Shown: positions 55,137 to 63,552 of the stretch, one piece after another | How positions within the stretch are numbered: the stretch's first letter is position 1 | How the letters are laid out: each line of letters opens with the position of its first letter | NCBI RefSeq assembly: GCF_018614875.1 | Contig: NZ_JAGGNW010000012.1 | Coordinates: 124,001-188,000, forward strand | Reading direction: 5' to 3' | Source: Variovorax paradoxus | GTDB taxonomy: Bacteria; Pseudomonadota; Gammaproteobacteria; Burkholderiales; Burkholderiaceae_C | Length of the DNA: 64,000 nt | Made by a program: the position numbers and the translations under genes | Notes under the pieces: model-generated | Told to the model about the DNA's origin: nothing | What the model saw: only the letters and a program-made list of their open reading frames with translations | Database searches by the model: none

Positions 55137-56075
55137 TCAGTGCAGGCTCGTCGGCCGGCCCGAGGCCACCCAGGCATCGAGCCCGCCCGTCAGCGGCAGT
55201 GCGCGCCGCGCACCGCGCGCCAGCAGCACGCGCGCGGCCAGCGCCGCCGACACCTCGTTGGGGCAGTTGCAGTAGAGGACCACGTCGCGCCCACCGACCA
55301 GCGGCAGCTCCGGATGCCGCTGCTGCAGCGCCTTGAGCGTGTACGACAGCGCCCCGGGAATGCGGCGCGGGTCGACCTGCACGCCCGCCTCTCCGCGCAC
55401 GTCGATCACCAGCGGCGGCGCCTCGCCGGCCAGCAGTTCATGCAGTTCGTCCACGCTGATGCGCGGCATGCCGGTGAGCCGCATGAACGCGCGCCGGCGC
55501 CAGTAGCGCACCGCCAGCATCACGGCCAGCACCACCACCAGCGCCAGGGTCGCGATGCCGCCGGCCTGGGCCAGCATGGCCAGCACCTCCTGGATCTGGT
55601 CGCGAAAGGCCCAGCCCAACCCGAGGAAGACGCCGGTCCAGACCAGCGCGGCGCCAATGTCGAAGCCGATGAAGCGCCACACCGACATGCCCAGCGCGCC
55701 GGCCATCGGCGGCGCAACCACCGACACGCCCGGCACGAACTTGGCGGCCACCAGCGAGAGCCCGCCCCAGCGGCCGATGAGCGATTCGCCACGCCGCACG
55801 CAGGAATCGGGCGACAGCGAGATGCGGCACAAAAGGCGCATGAAGCGGTAGCCGAAACGGCGCCCGGCATAGAACCAGGCGCCGTCGCCGAGCACGTTGG
55901 CCAGCACGGCGGCCAGCACCACGCCCACCACCGAGACGTTGCCCGCCGCCAGCAGCGCGCCCGACACCACCAGCACCGCGGCCGCAGGCACCGGCAATCC
56001 GAGGCGCGCGGCAAAGCTGGCCGCGAAGACGATCGCGATCGCGTTCTGCACCAGCAGCGACATCAGATGTGCCAT
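55137..56075 (-). CDS. DedA membrane protein fused to a rhodanese domain
   Basis: 312 residues. Residues 1-190 form a DedA/SNARE-associated membrane domain with GRRFGYRFMR, RWGGLSLVAAKFVPGVSVVAPPMAGALGM and a final helix; residues 205-310 form a cytosolic rhodanese domain with LVIDVRGEAGVQVDPRRIPGA and active-site loop LYCNCPNEVSA (Cys269). DedA proteins act in lipid scrambling and membrane-potential homeostasis; the fused rhodanese may transfer sulfane sulfur or sense redox state. The fusion recurs in proteobacteria but its role is unclear. It ends 40 bp upstream of the aldo-keto reductase end region on the opposite side of that gene's stop. Confidence 0.88.
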   Translation of the reverse strand: MAHLMSLLVQNAIAIVFAASFAARLGLPVPAAAVLVVSGALLAAGNVSVVGVVLAAVLANVLGDGAWFYAGRRFGYRFMRLLCRISLSPDSCVRRGESLIGRWGGLSLVAAKFVPGVSVVAPPMAGALGMSVWRFIGFDIGAALVWTGVFLGLGWAFRDQIQEVLAMLAQAGGIATLALVVVLAVMLAVRYWRRRAFMRLTGMPRISVDELHELLAGEAPPLVIDVRGEAGVQVDPRRIPGALSYTLKALQQRHPELPLVGGRDVVLYCNCPNEVSAALAARVLLARGARRALPLTGGLDAWVASGRPTSLH

Positions 56076-56115
56076 GGCAGCAGCGCGAGCTTGTTCGGGT
56101 TCACTCCCTGGATGC

Positions 56116-57126
56116 CTACCTGGGGGCGTCGCCCTTGCGGTATTCGGCCGTCAGCTCGTCGAGCTTCTGCTTCAGCGCGGGGTCCAGCTTGTAGTCGGCC
56201 GCGGCCAGCGTGGCGTCGAGCTGCTCGGGCCGGCTGGCGCCGAGCAGCGGCGCGGTGATGAGCGGATTGGCCATGACCCAGGCCACCGCCAGCGTGGCCA
56301 GCGGCACGCCGGCTTCGTCGGCCAGCCTGTGCAGCTGCGTCACGGTGTTGAAGCTGCGCTCGTTCCAGTAGCGGTCCTGGTACATGCCGCCGGCCGTGCC
56401 GAGCGTGAAGCGGGTGTTTTGCTCGGGCGTGGCGCCGGGCTTGTACTTGCCGGTGAGCAGGCCGCCGGCCAGCGGGTTGTAGGGAATCACGCCCAGGCCC
56501 TCTTCGCCCGCGAGCGGCAGCAGCTCGCGCTCGATCTCGCGGAACAGCAGGCTGTAGCGCGGCTGCACCGACACGTAGCGCGTGAGCTTGTGCAGCTCGG
56601 CCTTGCCGAGCGCGCGGGCCAGCCGGTAGGCCAGGAAGTTGGACACGCCGATGTAGCGCGCGCGGCCCGACTTGACGATGACGTCGAGCGCCTCCAGGCT
56701 CTCTTCGAGCGGCGTCTCGCGGTCGTCGCTGTGCAGCTGGTACAGGTCGACATGGTCGGTCTGCAGCCGCTTGAGCGAGGCATCGATGGCGTCGAGCAGG
56801 TGCTTGCGCGAAGCGCCCTGGTCCCAGCTGTTGGGGCCGACCTTGCCGACCGCCTTGGTGGCCACCACGAAGCGGCGGCGGCCTGCGGGGCCCTGCTTCT
56901 GCAGCCAGCGGCCGATGATTTCCTCGGTGCGGCCGGTGGTTTCGACGGTGCCGCCGAGCGGGTACACGTCGGCGGTATCGAGAAAGTTGATGCCGCCCTC
57001 GGCCGCCTTGTCGAGGATGCGGTGCGACACGGCCTCGTCGGTCTGCAGGCCGAAGGTCATGGTGCCGAGCGCAAGGCGCGAGACAGTGAGGCCGGTGCGG
57101 CCGAGACGGGTGGTCGGGATGCTCAT
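56116..57126 (-). CDS. Aldo/keto reductase
   Basis: 336 residues, (beta/alpha)8 NADPH-dependent reductase. The tetrad is visible: Asp in FLDTADVYPLGG, Tyr in the same segment, Lys in VVATKAVGKVG and His in DLYQLHSDDRETPLEE. Cofactor-binding C-terminal part ITAPLLGASRPEQLDATLAA. It belongs to the AKR7/AKR11-like group of general aldehyde and ketone reductases. It starts at ATG 57126 and is in the same direction as phoD, 68 bp downstream of it. The substrate cannot be predicted. Confidence 0.9.
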   Translation of the reverse strand: MSIPTTRLGRTGLTVSRLALGTMTFGLQTDEAVSHRILDKAAEGGINFLDTADVYPLGGTVETTGRTEEIIGRWLQKQGPAGRRRFVVATKAVGKVGPNSWDQGASRKHLLDAIDASLKRLQTDHVDLYQLHSDDRETPLEESLEALDVIVKSGRARYIGVSNFLAYRLARALGKAELHKLTRYVSVQPRYSLLFREIERELLPLAGEEGLGVIPYNPLAGGLLTGKYKPGATPEQNTRFTLGTAGGMYQDRYWNERSFNTVTQLHRLADEAGVPLATLAVAWVMANPLITAPLLGASRPEQLDATLAAADYKLDPALKQKLDELTAEYRKGDAPR

Positions 57127-57194
57127 GAGGATGGCGCTCCGGGCGATTGAAGGGCGACGGCCATCATAGTCACGGCAGCGCAAGGCTGCAGCGC

Positions 57195-58754
57195 TCAGGT
57201 GCTTTCGAGATGCACGCCGGGCGCGCCGCGCTCCACCGCAAAGCGCGCCATCGGCGCGACGGCGGCGTCTGCGGCCTTTTCGTCGTCCACGGCGCGGAAC
57301 TCGACCGTGCAGCCGCGCGCATCGAGCGCCATGTGCGCATAGCCGCGCTTGTCGCCGCGGCCGTAGCGCAGGTGCTCGTTCTTGGCGAGCATGTTGGCCA
57401 CGTTGGCGGCGCTGGGGCCTTCGGACGTGATGGCGCCGCCGACGAATTCGGTCGCCACCGCCGGCCCCTGCGGCTCGCGGCGCAGGTCGGCGGCCCAGAA
57501 GGCATGCACGTCGCCGCTGATGACCAGCGCATCGCCGCCGCGCGCCTTGTTGGCGGCCAGGCTGTCGAGCAGGCGGGCGCGGGAGGCGGCGTAGCCGTCC
57601 CAGCCGTCCATCCAGTAGCCGTGCTCGGGGCCGCGCTTGCGGTCGGCCTCGGCCAGCAGCGTGGGCTGGGCGATCACGGTCCAGAGGGCCGGCGGCGCGG
57701 CGAGTTCGTTCGCGAGCCAGGCCTCTTGCTTCGCGCCGAGGAAGCTGCGCGCCGGTGCGAGCCGGTCCGCACAGTCGGCCAATGGTGAGGCGCTGCGGCC
57801 CGCAAGGCAGGCATGGTGCGACCGGTACTGCCGCCCATCGAGCAGCAACACGTCGAGCATGCGGCCGAAGCGATGGCGGCCGTAGATGGTGGCCGCGGCC
57901 CCGGTCGGCCGCATGCTGGCAGGCACGGGCATGTGCTCGTACCACGCCTGATAGGCCGCGGCGCGGATGGCAAGGAACTGTGCGGGATCGATGCTGCGCG
58001 GAGAGACGTCGTCGGTGTAGTCGTTGGCCACCTCGTGGTCGTCCCAGGTCACGAGCCAGGGGAACGCGGCGTGCGCGGCCTGCAGGTGCGGATCGGTCTT
58101 GTAGAGCGCATAGCGGTCGCGGAACTCGCCGAGCTGCGTGGGAATGCCGCCCTGGTGATGGCGCACATGGCGCGAGCCCCAGGAGCTTTCGTAGATGTAG
58201 TCGCCCAGATGCACGACGAAGTCGAAAGATTGCGCGGCCATGTCGCGGTAGGCCGCGTAGTAGCCCTGCTCGTACTGCTGGCATGACGCGAAGGCAAAGC
58301 GCAGCGGCTGCGAGGACCCGTCGCCTTCGGCCGGCGCCGTGCGCGTGCGGCCGACGGGGCTGCGCGCACCGGCTGCGGTGAAGCGGTACCAGTAGGGCCT
58401 GCCCGGCTGGAGTCCTTGCACCTCGGCGTGCACCGAGTGCGCCAGTTCGGCGGCGGCCGTTGCCACGCCCCTGGCCGCGATGCGCCGGAAGCCTTCGTCT
58501 TCCGCCACCTCCCATCGCACCTCGACCGGCGCCTCGCCCATGCCGCCGCCTTGCAGCGGCTCGGGTGCGAGCCGGGTCCAGAGCACCATGCCATGGGGCC
58601 GCGGCGCGCCCGAGGCCACGCCCAGTGTGAACGGATCGCGTGATGGCTGTTGCGCATGCAGCTGCAGAAAGGGATGGCCGAGCGACGCGGCGGCCAGTCC
58701 GCCGCACAGCAGGCGCCTGCGAGAAATCGGCGCCATGTCGATGTTGTTGTTCAT
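57195..58754 (-). CDS. phoD: PhoD-type alkaline phosphatase, Tat-exported
   Basis: 519 residues. The N-terminus (MNNNIDMAPISRRRLLCGGLAAASLG) has a twin-arginine motif, as usual for PhoD, which folds with its metals before export. An N-terminal Fibronectin-like PhoD_N domain (about 40-140) precedes the phosphatase domain with FASCQQYEQGYYAAYRDMA, VVHLGDYIYE, TWDDHEVANDYTDD and VISGDVHAFW, which hold the Fe3+/Ca2+ ligands. It hydrolyses phosphate mono- and diesters in the periplasm, typically under phosphate limitation. No Pho box was recognised in the 122 bp upstream. Confidence 0.93.
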   Translation of the reverse strand: MNNNIDMAPISRRRLLCGGLAAASLGHPFLQLHAQQPSRDPFTLGVASGAPRPHGMVLWTRLAPEPLQGGGMGEAPVEVRWEVAEDEGFRRIAARGVATAAAELAHSVHAEVQGLQPGRPYWYRFTAAGARSPVGRTRTAPAEGDGSSQPLRFAFASCQQYEQGYYAAYRDMAAQSFDFVVHLGDYIYESSWGSRHVRHHQGGIPTQLGEFRDRYALYKTDPHLQAAHAAFPWLVTWDDHEVANDYTDDVSPRSIDPAQFLAIRAAAYQAWYEHMPVPASMRPTGAAATIYGRHRFGRMLDVLLLDGRQYRSHHACLAGRSASPLADCADRLAPARSFLGAKQEAWLANELAAPPALWTVIAQPTLLAEADRKRGPEHGYWMDGWDGYAASRARLLDSLAANKARGGDALVISGDVHAFWAADLRREPQGPAVATEFVGGAITSEGPSAANVANMLAKNEHLRYGRGDKRGYAHMALDARGCTVEFRAVDDEKAADAAVAPMARFAVERGAPGVHLEST

Positions 58755-58876
58755 TCGCGCACCGAGATGACCATGGGAATCATCGGCGGCAATGTCGTTC
58801 GCTTTGCCTGCCGCTGTCAACCGCTGCCCTCGCCGGCGAAGGCCGGCGCCCTCAGAGACGCTTCGCGGCGGAGAGC

Positions 58877-60127
58877 TCAGCAGCCAGCGACCGCCGGCCG
58901 CTGCGCAACCGCCCGCGCGCTCATCAGCGCCCAGCCGAACACGCCCATGCCCGCCATGGCCAACAGGGCACCGACCCACCCGGTGGAGGTCCAGCCCAGC
59001 CCGGCCGCAATGGCCACGCCGCCGAGCCACGCACCGAGCGCATTGGCCATGTTGAAGGCCGAGTGGTTGAGCGCCGCGGCGAGCGTCTGCGCGTCGCCGG
59101 CCACATCCATCAGGCGGATCTGCAGGGCCGGGCCGATGGCCACGGTGGTGCCGATGAGAAACACGTTGATCGCCGCGGTGACCACGTGGTGCGCCGCGAA
59201 CGTGAACATCGCGAGCACCAGTGCCGCATAGACCAGCAGGCCGCCGATGGTGCGCATCAGCGACTTGTCGGCCAGCCGCGAACCGACGAGGTTGCCGGTG
59301 ACCATGCCGAGGCCGAACAGCGCCAGCACCAAAGGCACGCCACCCAGCGGCAGGCCCGCCACTTCGATGAGCGTGGGCTTGATGTAGCTGAACACCGAGA
59401 ACATGCCGCCGAAGCCGATGGCCCCGATGCCGAGCGTGAACCACACCTGCTTGCGCTTGAGCGCACCGAGCTCGCGCCAGGGGCCGGCACCCACTGGCGG
59501 CGCCAGGTCGGGGATGTCGCGGCGCAGCAGCGCCACGGCCACCAGCGCGATGGCGCCGACGAACACGAAGGCCGCGCGCCAGCCGAACAGCTGGCCGAGC
59601 CACGCCGCGATCGGTACGCCGACCAGCGTGGCGCCGGTGAGCCCCAGCATCACGAGGCCTACGGCGCGCGCGCGGCGCCCGGGTGGCGCGAGCGTGGCGG
59701 CCACGAGCGCGGCCACGCCGAAGTAAGTGCCGTGCGGCAGGCCGGTGGCAAAGCGCAGCAGGTTGAGCGAGGTGTAGCCAGGGGCCATGGCACTCGCGAA
59801 GTTGCCGGCGGCGAAGACAGCCATGAGTGCGATCAGCAGCGCGCGGCGGCCCCATCCGGCGGCCAGCACCGCGAGCACGGGGGCACCGATGACCACGCCG
59901 AGCGCGTAGGCGCTGATGACGTGGCCGGCCTGCGGAATGCTGACGGCGATGTCGCTCGCCACTTCGGGCAAGAGGCCCATGATGACGAACTCGCCGGTGC
60001 CGATGGCGAAGCCGCCGACACCGAGCGCGAGCACGGCCCGCAGGAAGTTGACGGGCTGTGCAGACGAAGAGGAAGAAACGGAAATGTCGGTGTCCGCGCT
60101 GTCCAGCGCGGGTGGGGAGGCGTTCAA
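58877..60127 (-). CDS. MFS exporter, AraJ/Bcr-like (DHA1 family)
   Basis: 416 residues starting at TTG 60127, with AGGAG eight bases upstream; the next ATG would remove the first helix. Twelve membrane segments. GTGEFVIMGLLPEVASDIAVSIPQAGHVISAYALGVVIGAP and GWGRRALLIALMAVFAAGNFASAMAPGY are typical of DHA1 drug or sugar efflux proteins such as AraJ and YdhP. Exports an unidentified small molecule. It lies between phoD and urtE on the same strand, with 131 bp to urtE, so it need not be in the urt operon. Confidence 0.88.
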   Translation of the reverse strand: MNASPPALDSADTDISVSSSSSAQPVNFLRAVLALGVGGFAIGTGEFVIMGLLPEVASDIAVSIPQAGHVISAYALGVVIGAPVLAVLAAGWGRRALLIALMAVFAAGNFASAMAPGYTSLNLLRFATGLPHGTYFGVAALVAATLAPPGRRARAVGLVMLGLTGATLVGVPIAAWLGQLFGWRAAFVFVGAIALVAVALLRRDIPDLAPPVGAGPWRELGALKRKQVWFTLGIGAIGFGGMFSVFSYIKPTLIEVAGLPLGGVPLVLALFGLGMVTGNLVGSRLADKSLMRTIGGLLVYAALVLAMFTFAAHHVVTAAINVFLIGTTVAIGPALQIRLMDVAGDAQTLAAALNHSAFNMANALGAWLGGVAIAAGLGWTSTGWVGALLAMAGMGVFGWALMSARAVAQRPAVAGC

Positions 60128-60258
60128 GGCCAGGCTCCTGGGAGGTACCCGACGGCGACGGGCAGAAGCCGAATTTTAGGGTAAACCCTGAATTTGCGTC
60201 GATACGGAGATGCCAAAGGCCCGGTACTGGCAGGGCCTCGCAAGGCCTTGCCGAGCGG

Positions 60259-60951
60259 TCAGATCGCCACGAGCTGGCGCACGCCCTGCGCTTCCATGTC
60301 CTTGCCGAGGCCGCGGGCAATGACCTCGCCGCGCTCCATCACGAGGTAGTCGTCGGCCAGTTCCTGGGCAAAGTCGTAGTACTGCTCGCACAGCACGATG
60401 GCCATGTCGCCGCGGTCGGCCAGCATGCGGATGACGCGGCCGATGTCCTTGATGATGCTGGGCTGGATGCCTTCGGTGGGCTCGTCGAGGATCAGCAGCT
60501 TGGGCTTGGGCGCAAGGGCGCGCGCGATGGCGAGTTGTTGCTGCTGGCCGCCGGAGAGGTCGCCGCCGCGGCGGTTGATCATCTGCTTGAGCACGGGGAA
60601 CAGGTCGAACAGCTCCTGCGGGATCGGCGTGCTGCCGCTCTTGTAGGCCAGGCCCATGCGCAGGTTCTCTTCCACCGTGAGCCTGGCGAAGATCTCGCGG
60701 CCTTGAGGGACGAAGCCGATGCCCGCCCGTGCTCTTTCGTAGGGCGTGGCCTTGTGGATAGCCCTGCCTTCGAGCTCGATGCTGCCGCTCTTGATGGGGA
60801 CCAGGCCCATGAGCGACTTGAGCAATGTCGTCTTGCCTACGCCATTGCGGCCGAGCAGCACGGTGACCTTGCCGAGCGTGGCCTCGAAGCTCACGTCTCT
60901 CAGGATGTGGGAGCCGCCGTAGTACTGATGGATGTTCTTGACTGTCAGCAT
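60259..60951 (-). CDS. urtE: Urea ABC transporter ATP-binding protein UrtE
   Basis: 230 residues, LivF-type ATPase: Walker A LLGRNGVGKTTLL, Q-loop GFVPQGREIFARLTVEENL, signature LSGGQQQQ, Walker B LLILDEPTEGIQPSI. The sequence HQYYGGSHILRDVSFEATLGKVTVLLGRNGVGKTTLLKSLMG is characteristic of UrtE rather than LivF. With UrtD it powers urea import through UrtBC. Unusually, 381 bp of repeat-rich DNA separate it from urtD, so it may depend on read-through or its own promoter. No urease gene follows. Confidence 0.93.
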   Translation of the reverse strand: MLTVKNIHQYYGGSHILRDVSFEATLGKVTVLLGRNGVGKTTLLKSLMGLVPIKSGSIELEGRAIHKATPYERARAGIGFVPQGREIFARLTVEENLRMGLAYKSGSTPIPQELFDLFPVLKQMINRRGGDLSGGQQQQLAIARALAPKPKLLILDEPTEGIQPSIIKDIGRVIRMLADRGDMAIVLCEQYYDFAQELADDYLVMERGEVIARGLGKDMEAQGVRQLVAI

Positions 60952-61051
60952 TTTGTTGACGCCTTCCTTTGTCCTTGTTGGAGGCACCCGGTCTGCGGCG
61001 CGGCGCGGTCGGCCCCACTATGCCGGCCCTTCGGGCTCCCCTGCGGTGCTC

Positions 61052-61117
61052 GCGTTTCGCGGGGTCTCGCAGAACTCGCTACGCTCAGACAGCTGCGAGC
61101 CCTGATCCGCGAAACGC
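61052..61117. repeat. Long imperfect hairpin between urtD and urtE
   Basis: An outer 11-bp stem (61052-61062 with 61107-61117) and an inner 7-bp stem (61066-61072 with 61093-61099) form an 18-pair hairpin interrupted by a small bulge. It looks like a REP/BIME-type intergenic element. Together with the two hairpins further downstream in plus coordinates it fills the 381-bp gap, which has no coding sequence. Confidence 0.6.
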
Positions 61118-61224
61118 TGCGCTCCTCGGCGGCACAGAGGGGCCGCCCACACCGCGCCGCATACCGGGCTCCAGGGGTGCACGAGGGCTCCGCATTTCGC
61201 TGCGGCCGCCGGCCCTCACCCCTG

Positions 61225-61245
61225 CCCTCTCCCGGAGGGAGAGGG
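61225..61245. repeat. CCCTCTCCC/GGGAGAGGG short hairpin
   Basis: A 9-3-9 perfect inverted repeat in the setting CCTCACCCCTGCCCTCTCCC. Elements with this appearance are common, dispersed intergenic repeats in beta- and gamma-proteobacteria. It may act as a transcript-end or mRNA-stability structure between urtD and urtE. Confidence 0.6.
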
Positions 61246-61276
61246 AGGAAGTCCAAACACACGACCGCTCTGACCA

Positions 61277-61318
61277 CGGCGATGGAGGTTGAGCCCAAGG
61301 GCTCAACCTCCATCGCCG
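61277..61318. repeat. 42-base perfect stem-loop just downstream of urtD
   Basis: A 20-bp perfect stem (61277-61296 with 61299-61318) separated only by AA. It begins 15 bases after the urtD stop codon in the transcribed direction. Such a structure in the transcript is very stable; it could reduce read-through to urtE or protect the urtBCD message from 3' exonucleases. There is no U-tract. Confidence 0.75.
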
Positions 61319-61332
61319 CACCCCGAACAGAA

Positions 61333-62211
61333 TCAGCGCCCAAGATAAACCTCGATCACGCGCTCATCAGCCTGCACTTCGTCCAGAGTGCCCTGCGCCA
61401 ACACGGAGCCGTCGCACAGCACCGTCACGATTTCCGAGATGGTGCGGATGAAGCTCATGTCGTGCTCCACCACCATCAGCGAGTGCTTGCCCTTGAGCGT
61501 CAGGAACAGCTCCGCCGTGCGCGCCGTCTCTTCATCGGTCATGCCGGCCACGGGCTCGTCGAGCAGCAACAGCTTCGGGTCCTGCATCAGCAGCATGCCG
61601 ATCTCCAACCACTGCTTCTGGCCATGGCTCAGGTTGCCGGCCAGGCGCGACACGCTGTCGGCCAGGTGAATGGTCTGCAGCACTTCGGCCAGCCGGTCGC
61701 TCTGCGCCGAATCGAGCCTGAACAGCATCGAGGCGCGCACGCCCTTGTTGGTCTTGAGCGCGAGCTCGAGATTTTCGAATACGGTGAGATGCTCGAACAC
61801 CGTCGGCTTCTGGAACTTTCGGCCGATGCCGAGCTGGGCAATGTCGGCCTCGCGATGGCGCAGCAGATCGATGGTGCTGCCGAAGAACACCGTGCCTTCG
61901 TCGGGCCGGGTCTTGCCGGTGATGATGTCCATCATCGTCGTCTTGCCCGCGCCGTTGGGTCCGATGATGCAGCGCAGCTCGCCCGGCGCGATGTCGAGCG
62001 ACAGCTTGTTGATGGCCTTGAAGCCGTCGAAGCTCACGCTCACGTCTTCGAGGTAGAGGATGCGGCCGTGCGTCACATCCACCTCGCCCGGCGTGGCGAT
62101 GCGTCCGAAGTCCGCGGAACGCCCGCCGGACTCGGTGCTGCCGCTCACGTAGGGAATGCCCTTCGCGCGGGCGGCGCGCTCGGCGCCGGCTTCCATCAGG
62201 TCGGGCGTCAT
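61333..62211 (-). CDS. urtD: Urea ABC transporter ATP-binding protein UrtD
   Basis: 292 residues from ATG 62211; an upstream start at 62277 would lie in repeat DNA. LivG-type ATPase: Walker A IIGPNGAGKTTMMDIITGKTRPDEG, signature NLSHGQKQWLEIGMLL, Walker B LLLLDEPVAGMTDEET, switch VVEHDM. The N-terminal 60 residues before LYLEDVSVSFDGF are longer than usual. UrtD pairs with UrtE on the cytosolic side of UrtBC. It lies 121 bp after the urtC stop, with an imperfect tandem duplication in that gap. Confidence 0.93.
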   Translation of the reverse strand: MTPDLMEAGAERAARAKGIPYVSGSTESGGRSADFGRIATPGEVDVTHGRILYLEDVSVSFDGFKAINKLSLDIAPGELRCIIGPNGAGKTTMMDIITGKTRPDEGTVFFGSTIDLLRHREADIAQLGIGRKFQKPTVFEHLTVFENLELALKTNKGVRASMLFRLDSAQSDRLAEVLQTIHLADSVSRLAGNLSHGQKQWLEIGMLLMQDPKLLLLDEPVAGMTDEETARTAELFLTLKGKHSLMVVEHDMSFIRTISEIVTVLCDGSVLAQGTLDEVQADERVIEVYLGR

Positions 62212-62216
62212 TGAGA

Positions 62217-62335
62217 AACCTCCGCGCTTCGCGCTGCAGTATTCGCCTTGGGAGCGGCCCGGCGGCTCATAAGCCAACCTCCGCCCTGCGGGCTGCGGTG
62301 CGAGCCCCCTTCGGAGCGGCCGGGCGGGGGCTCAT
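62217..62335. repeat. Imperfect tandem duplication between urtC and urtD
   Basis: Two similar units, 62217-62270 and 62276-62335, share the order AACCTCCGC, a GC-rich stem, GGAGCGGCC and GGCTCAT, with a period of about 59 bp. They occupy almost the whole urtC-urtD gap and reach the urtC stop. Origin by slippage or REP-element duplication is plausible. Confidence 0.55.
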
Positions 62336-63552
62336 GCGCGTGCTCCCTTCACCTCGGCGGCCAGCGGCGCGTGCAGCGCCTCGGGCTCCACGCCTTGCGC
62401 GGCGGCCATGGCGCGCTGCGCCTCTTCGCGGCCGGCGCTCGGCGCGGCCTTTTTCTCCCTCGACAGCCACTGGCGCACCAGCCCGACGATGCCGTTCGGC
62501 AGGAACAGCGTGACAGCAATGAACAAGGCACCCAGGAAGTACAGCCAGTATTCGGGGTAGGCCACCGTGAGCCAGCTCTTGGCGCCGTTGACGATGAAGG
62601 CGCCGAGGATCGGCCCGATCAGCGTCGCGCGTCCGCCCACCGCGGCCCAGATCGCGATCTCGATGGAGTTGGCCGCGCTCATCTCGCCGGGGTTGATGAT
62701 GCCGACCTGCGGCACGTACAGCGCACCGGCCACGCCGCACATGATGGCGGAGATGACCCAGATCGTGAGCTTGTACGGCAGCGGGTTGTAGCCCGAGAAC
62801 ATCACGCGCGTTTCCGCGTCGCGGATGGCCTGCAGCACGCGGCCGAACTTGCTTGCGATGAGCCACTTCGCAAACAGGAAGAAGCCGAGCAGCGTGAGGC
62901 CAGTGAGCGCGAAGAGCGTCATGCGCATCTCTTGCGTGGCAATCGGAATGTTCAGGATGCGCTTGAAATCGGTGAAGCCGTTGTTGCCGCCGAAGCCCGT
63001 CTCGTTGCGGAAGAACAGCAGCATCGCCGCGAAGGTCATGGCCTGCGTGATGATCGAGAAATACACGCCCTTGATGCGCGAGCGGAACGCGAAGAAGCCG
63101 AACACGAAGGCAATGAGGCCCGGCACAGCAACGACCAGGACCAGCGTGGCGATGAAGCTGTCGCTGAAGGTCCAGTGCCAGGGCAGCGTCTTCCAGTCGA
63201 GGAACACCATGAAGTCCGGCAGGTCGCTCTTGTAGTTGCCATCGCGGCCGATCTGGCGCATGAGGTACATGCCCATCATGTAGCCGCCGAGCGCGAAGAA
63301 CAGGCCGTGGCCCAGCGAAAGGATGCCCGTGTAGCCCCAGATCAGGTCCATGGCCAGCGCGCAGATCGCGTAGCACATGATCTTGCCGACCAGCGCCACC
63401 GCGTAGTCGCTCATGTGCAGCGGGCTGCTGGCGGGCACCCAGATGTTGAGCACCGGCGCCACCGCGCACACCACGATCAGCGCGACGAAGAAGGCCGTCC
63501 AGCCCTTGCCGCTCAGCAGCGGCCCCTTGGTTGGAAGTGCGACTTTGCTCAT
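62332..63552 (-). CDS. urtC: Urea ABC transporter permease UrtC
   Basis: 406 residues with ten or so membrane segments, LivM type. UrtC features: YAICALAMDLIWGYTGILSLGHGLFFALGGYMMGMYLMRQIG, FFRNETGFGGNNGFTDFKRIL and GRVLQAIRDAETRVMFSGYNPLPYKL. The C-terminus has an extra Ala/Glu-rich cytosolic tail (about 365-406). It forms the urea channel with UrtB. Its ATG overlaps the urtB stop (ATGA, 63549-63552). Confidence 0.95.
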   Translation of the reverse strand: MSKVALPTKGPLLSGKGWTAFFVALIVVCAVAPVLNIWVPASSPLHMSDYAVALVGKIMCYAICALAMDLIWGYTGILSLGHGLFFALGGYMMGMYLMRQIGRDGNYKSDLPDFMVFLDWKTLPWHWTFSDSFIATLVLVVAVPGLIAFVFGFFAFRSRIKGVYFSIITQAMTFAAMLLFFRNETGFGGNNGFTDFKRILNIPIATQEMRMTLFALTGLTLLGFFLFAKWLIASKFGRVLQAIRDAETRVMFSGYNPLPYKLTIWVISAIMCGVAGALYVPQVGIINPGEMSAANSIEIAIWAAVGGRATLIGPILGAFIVNGAKSWLTVAYPEYWLYFLGALFIAVTLFLPNGIVGLVRQWLSREKKAAPSAGREEAQRAMAAAQGVEPEALHAPLAAEVKGARA

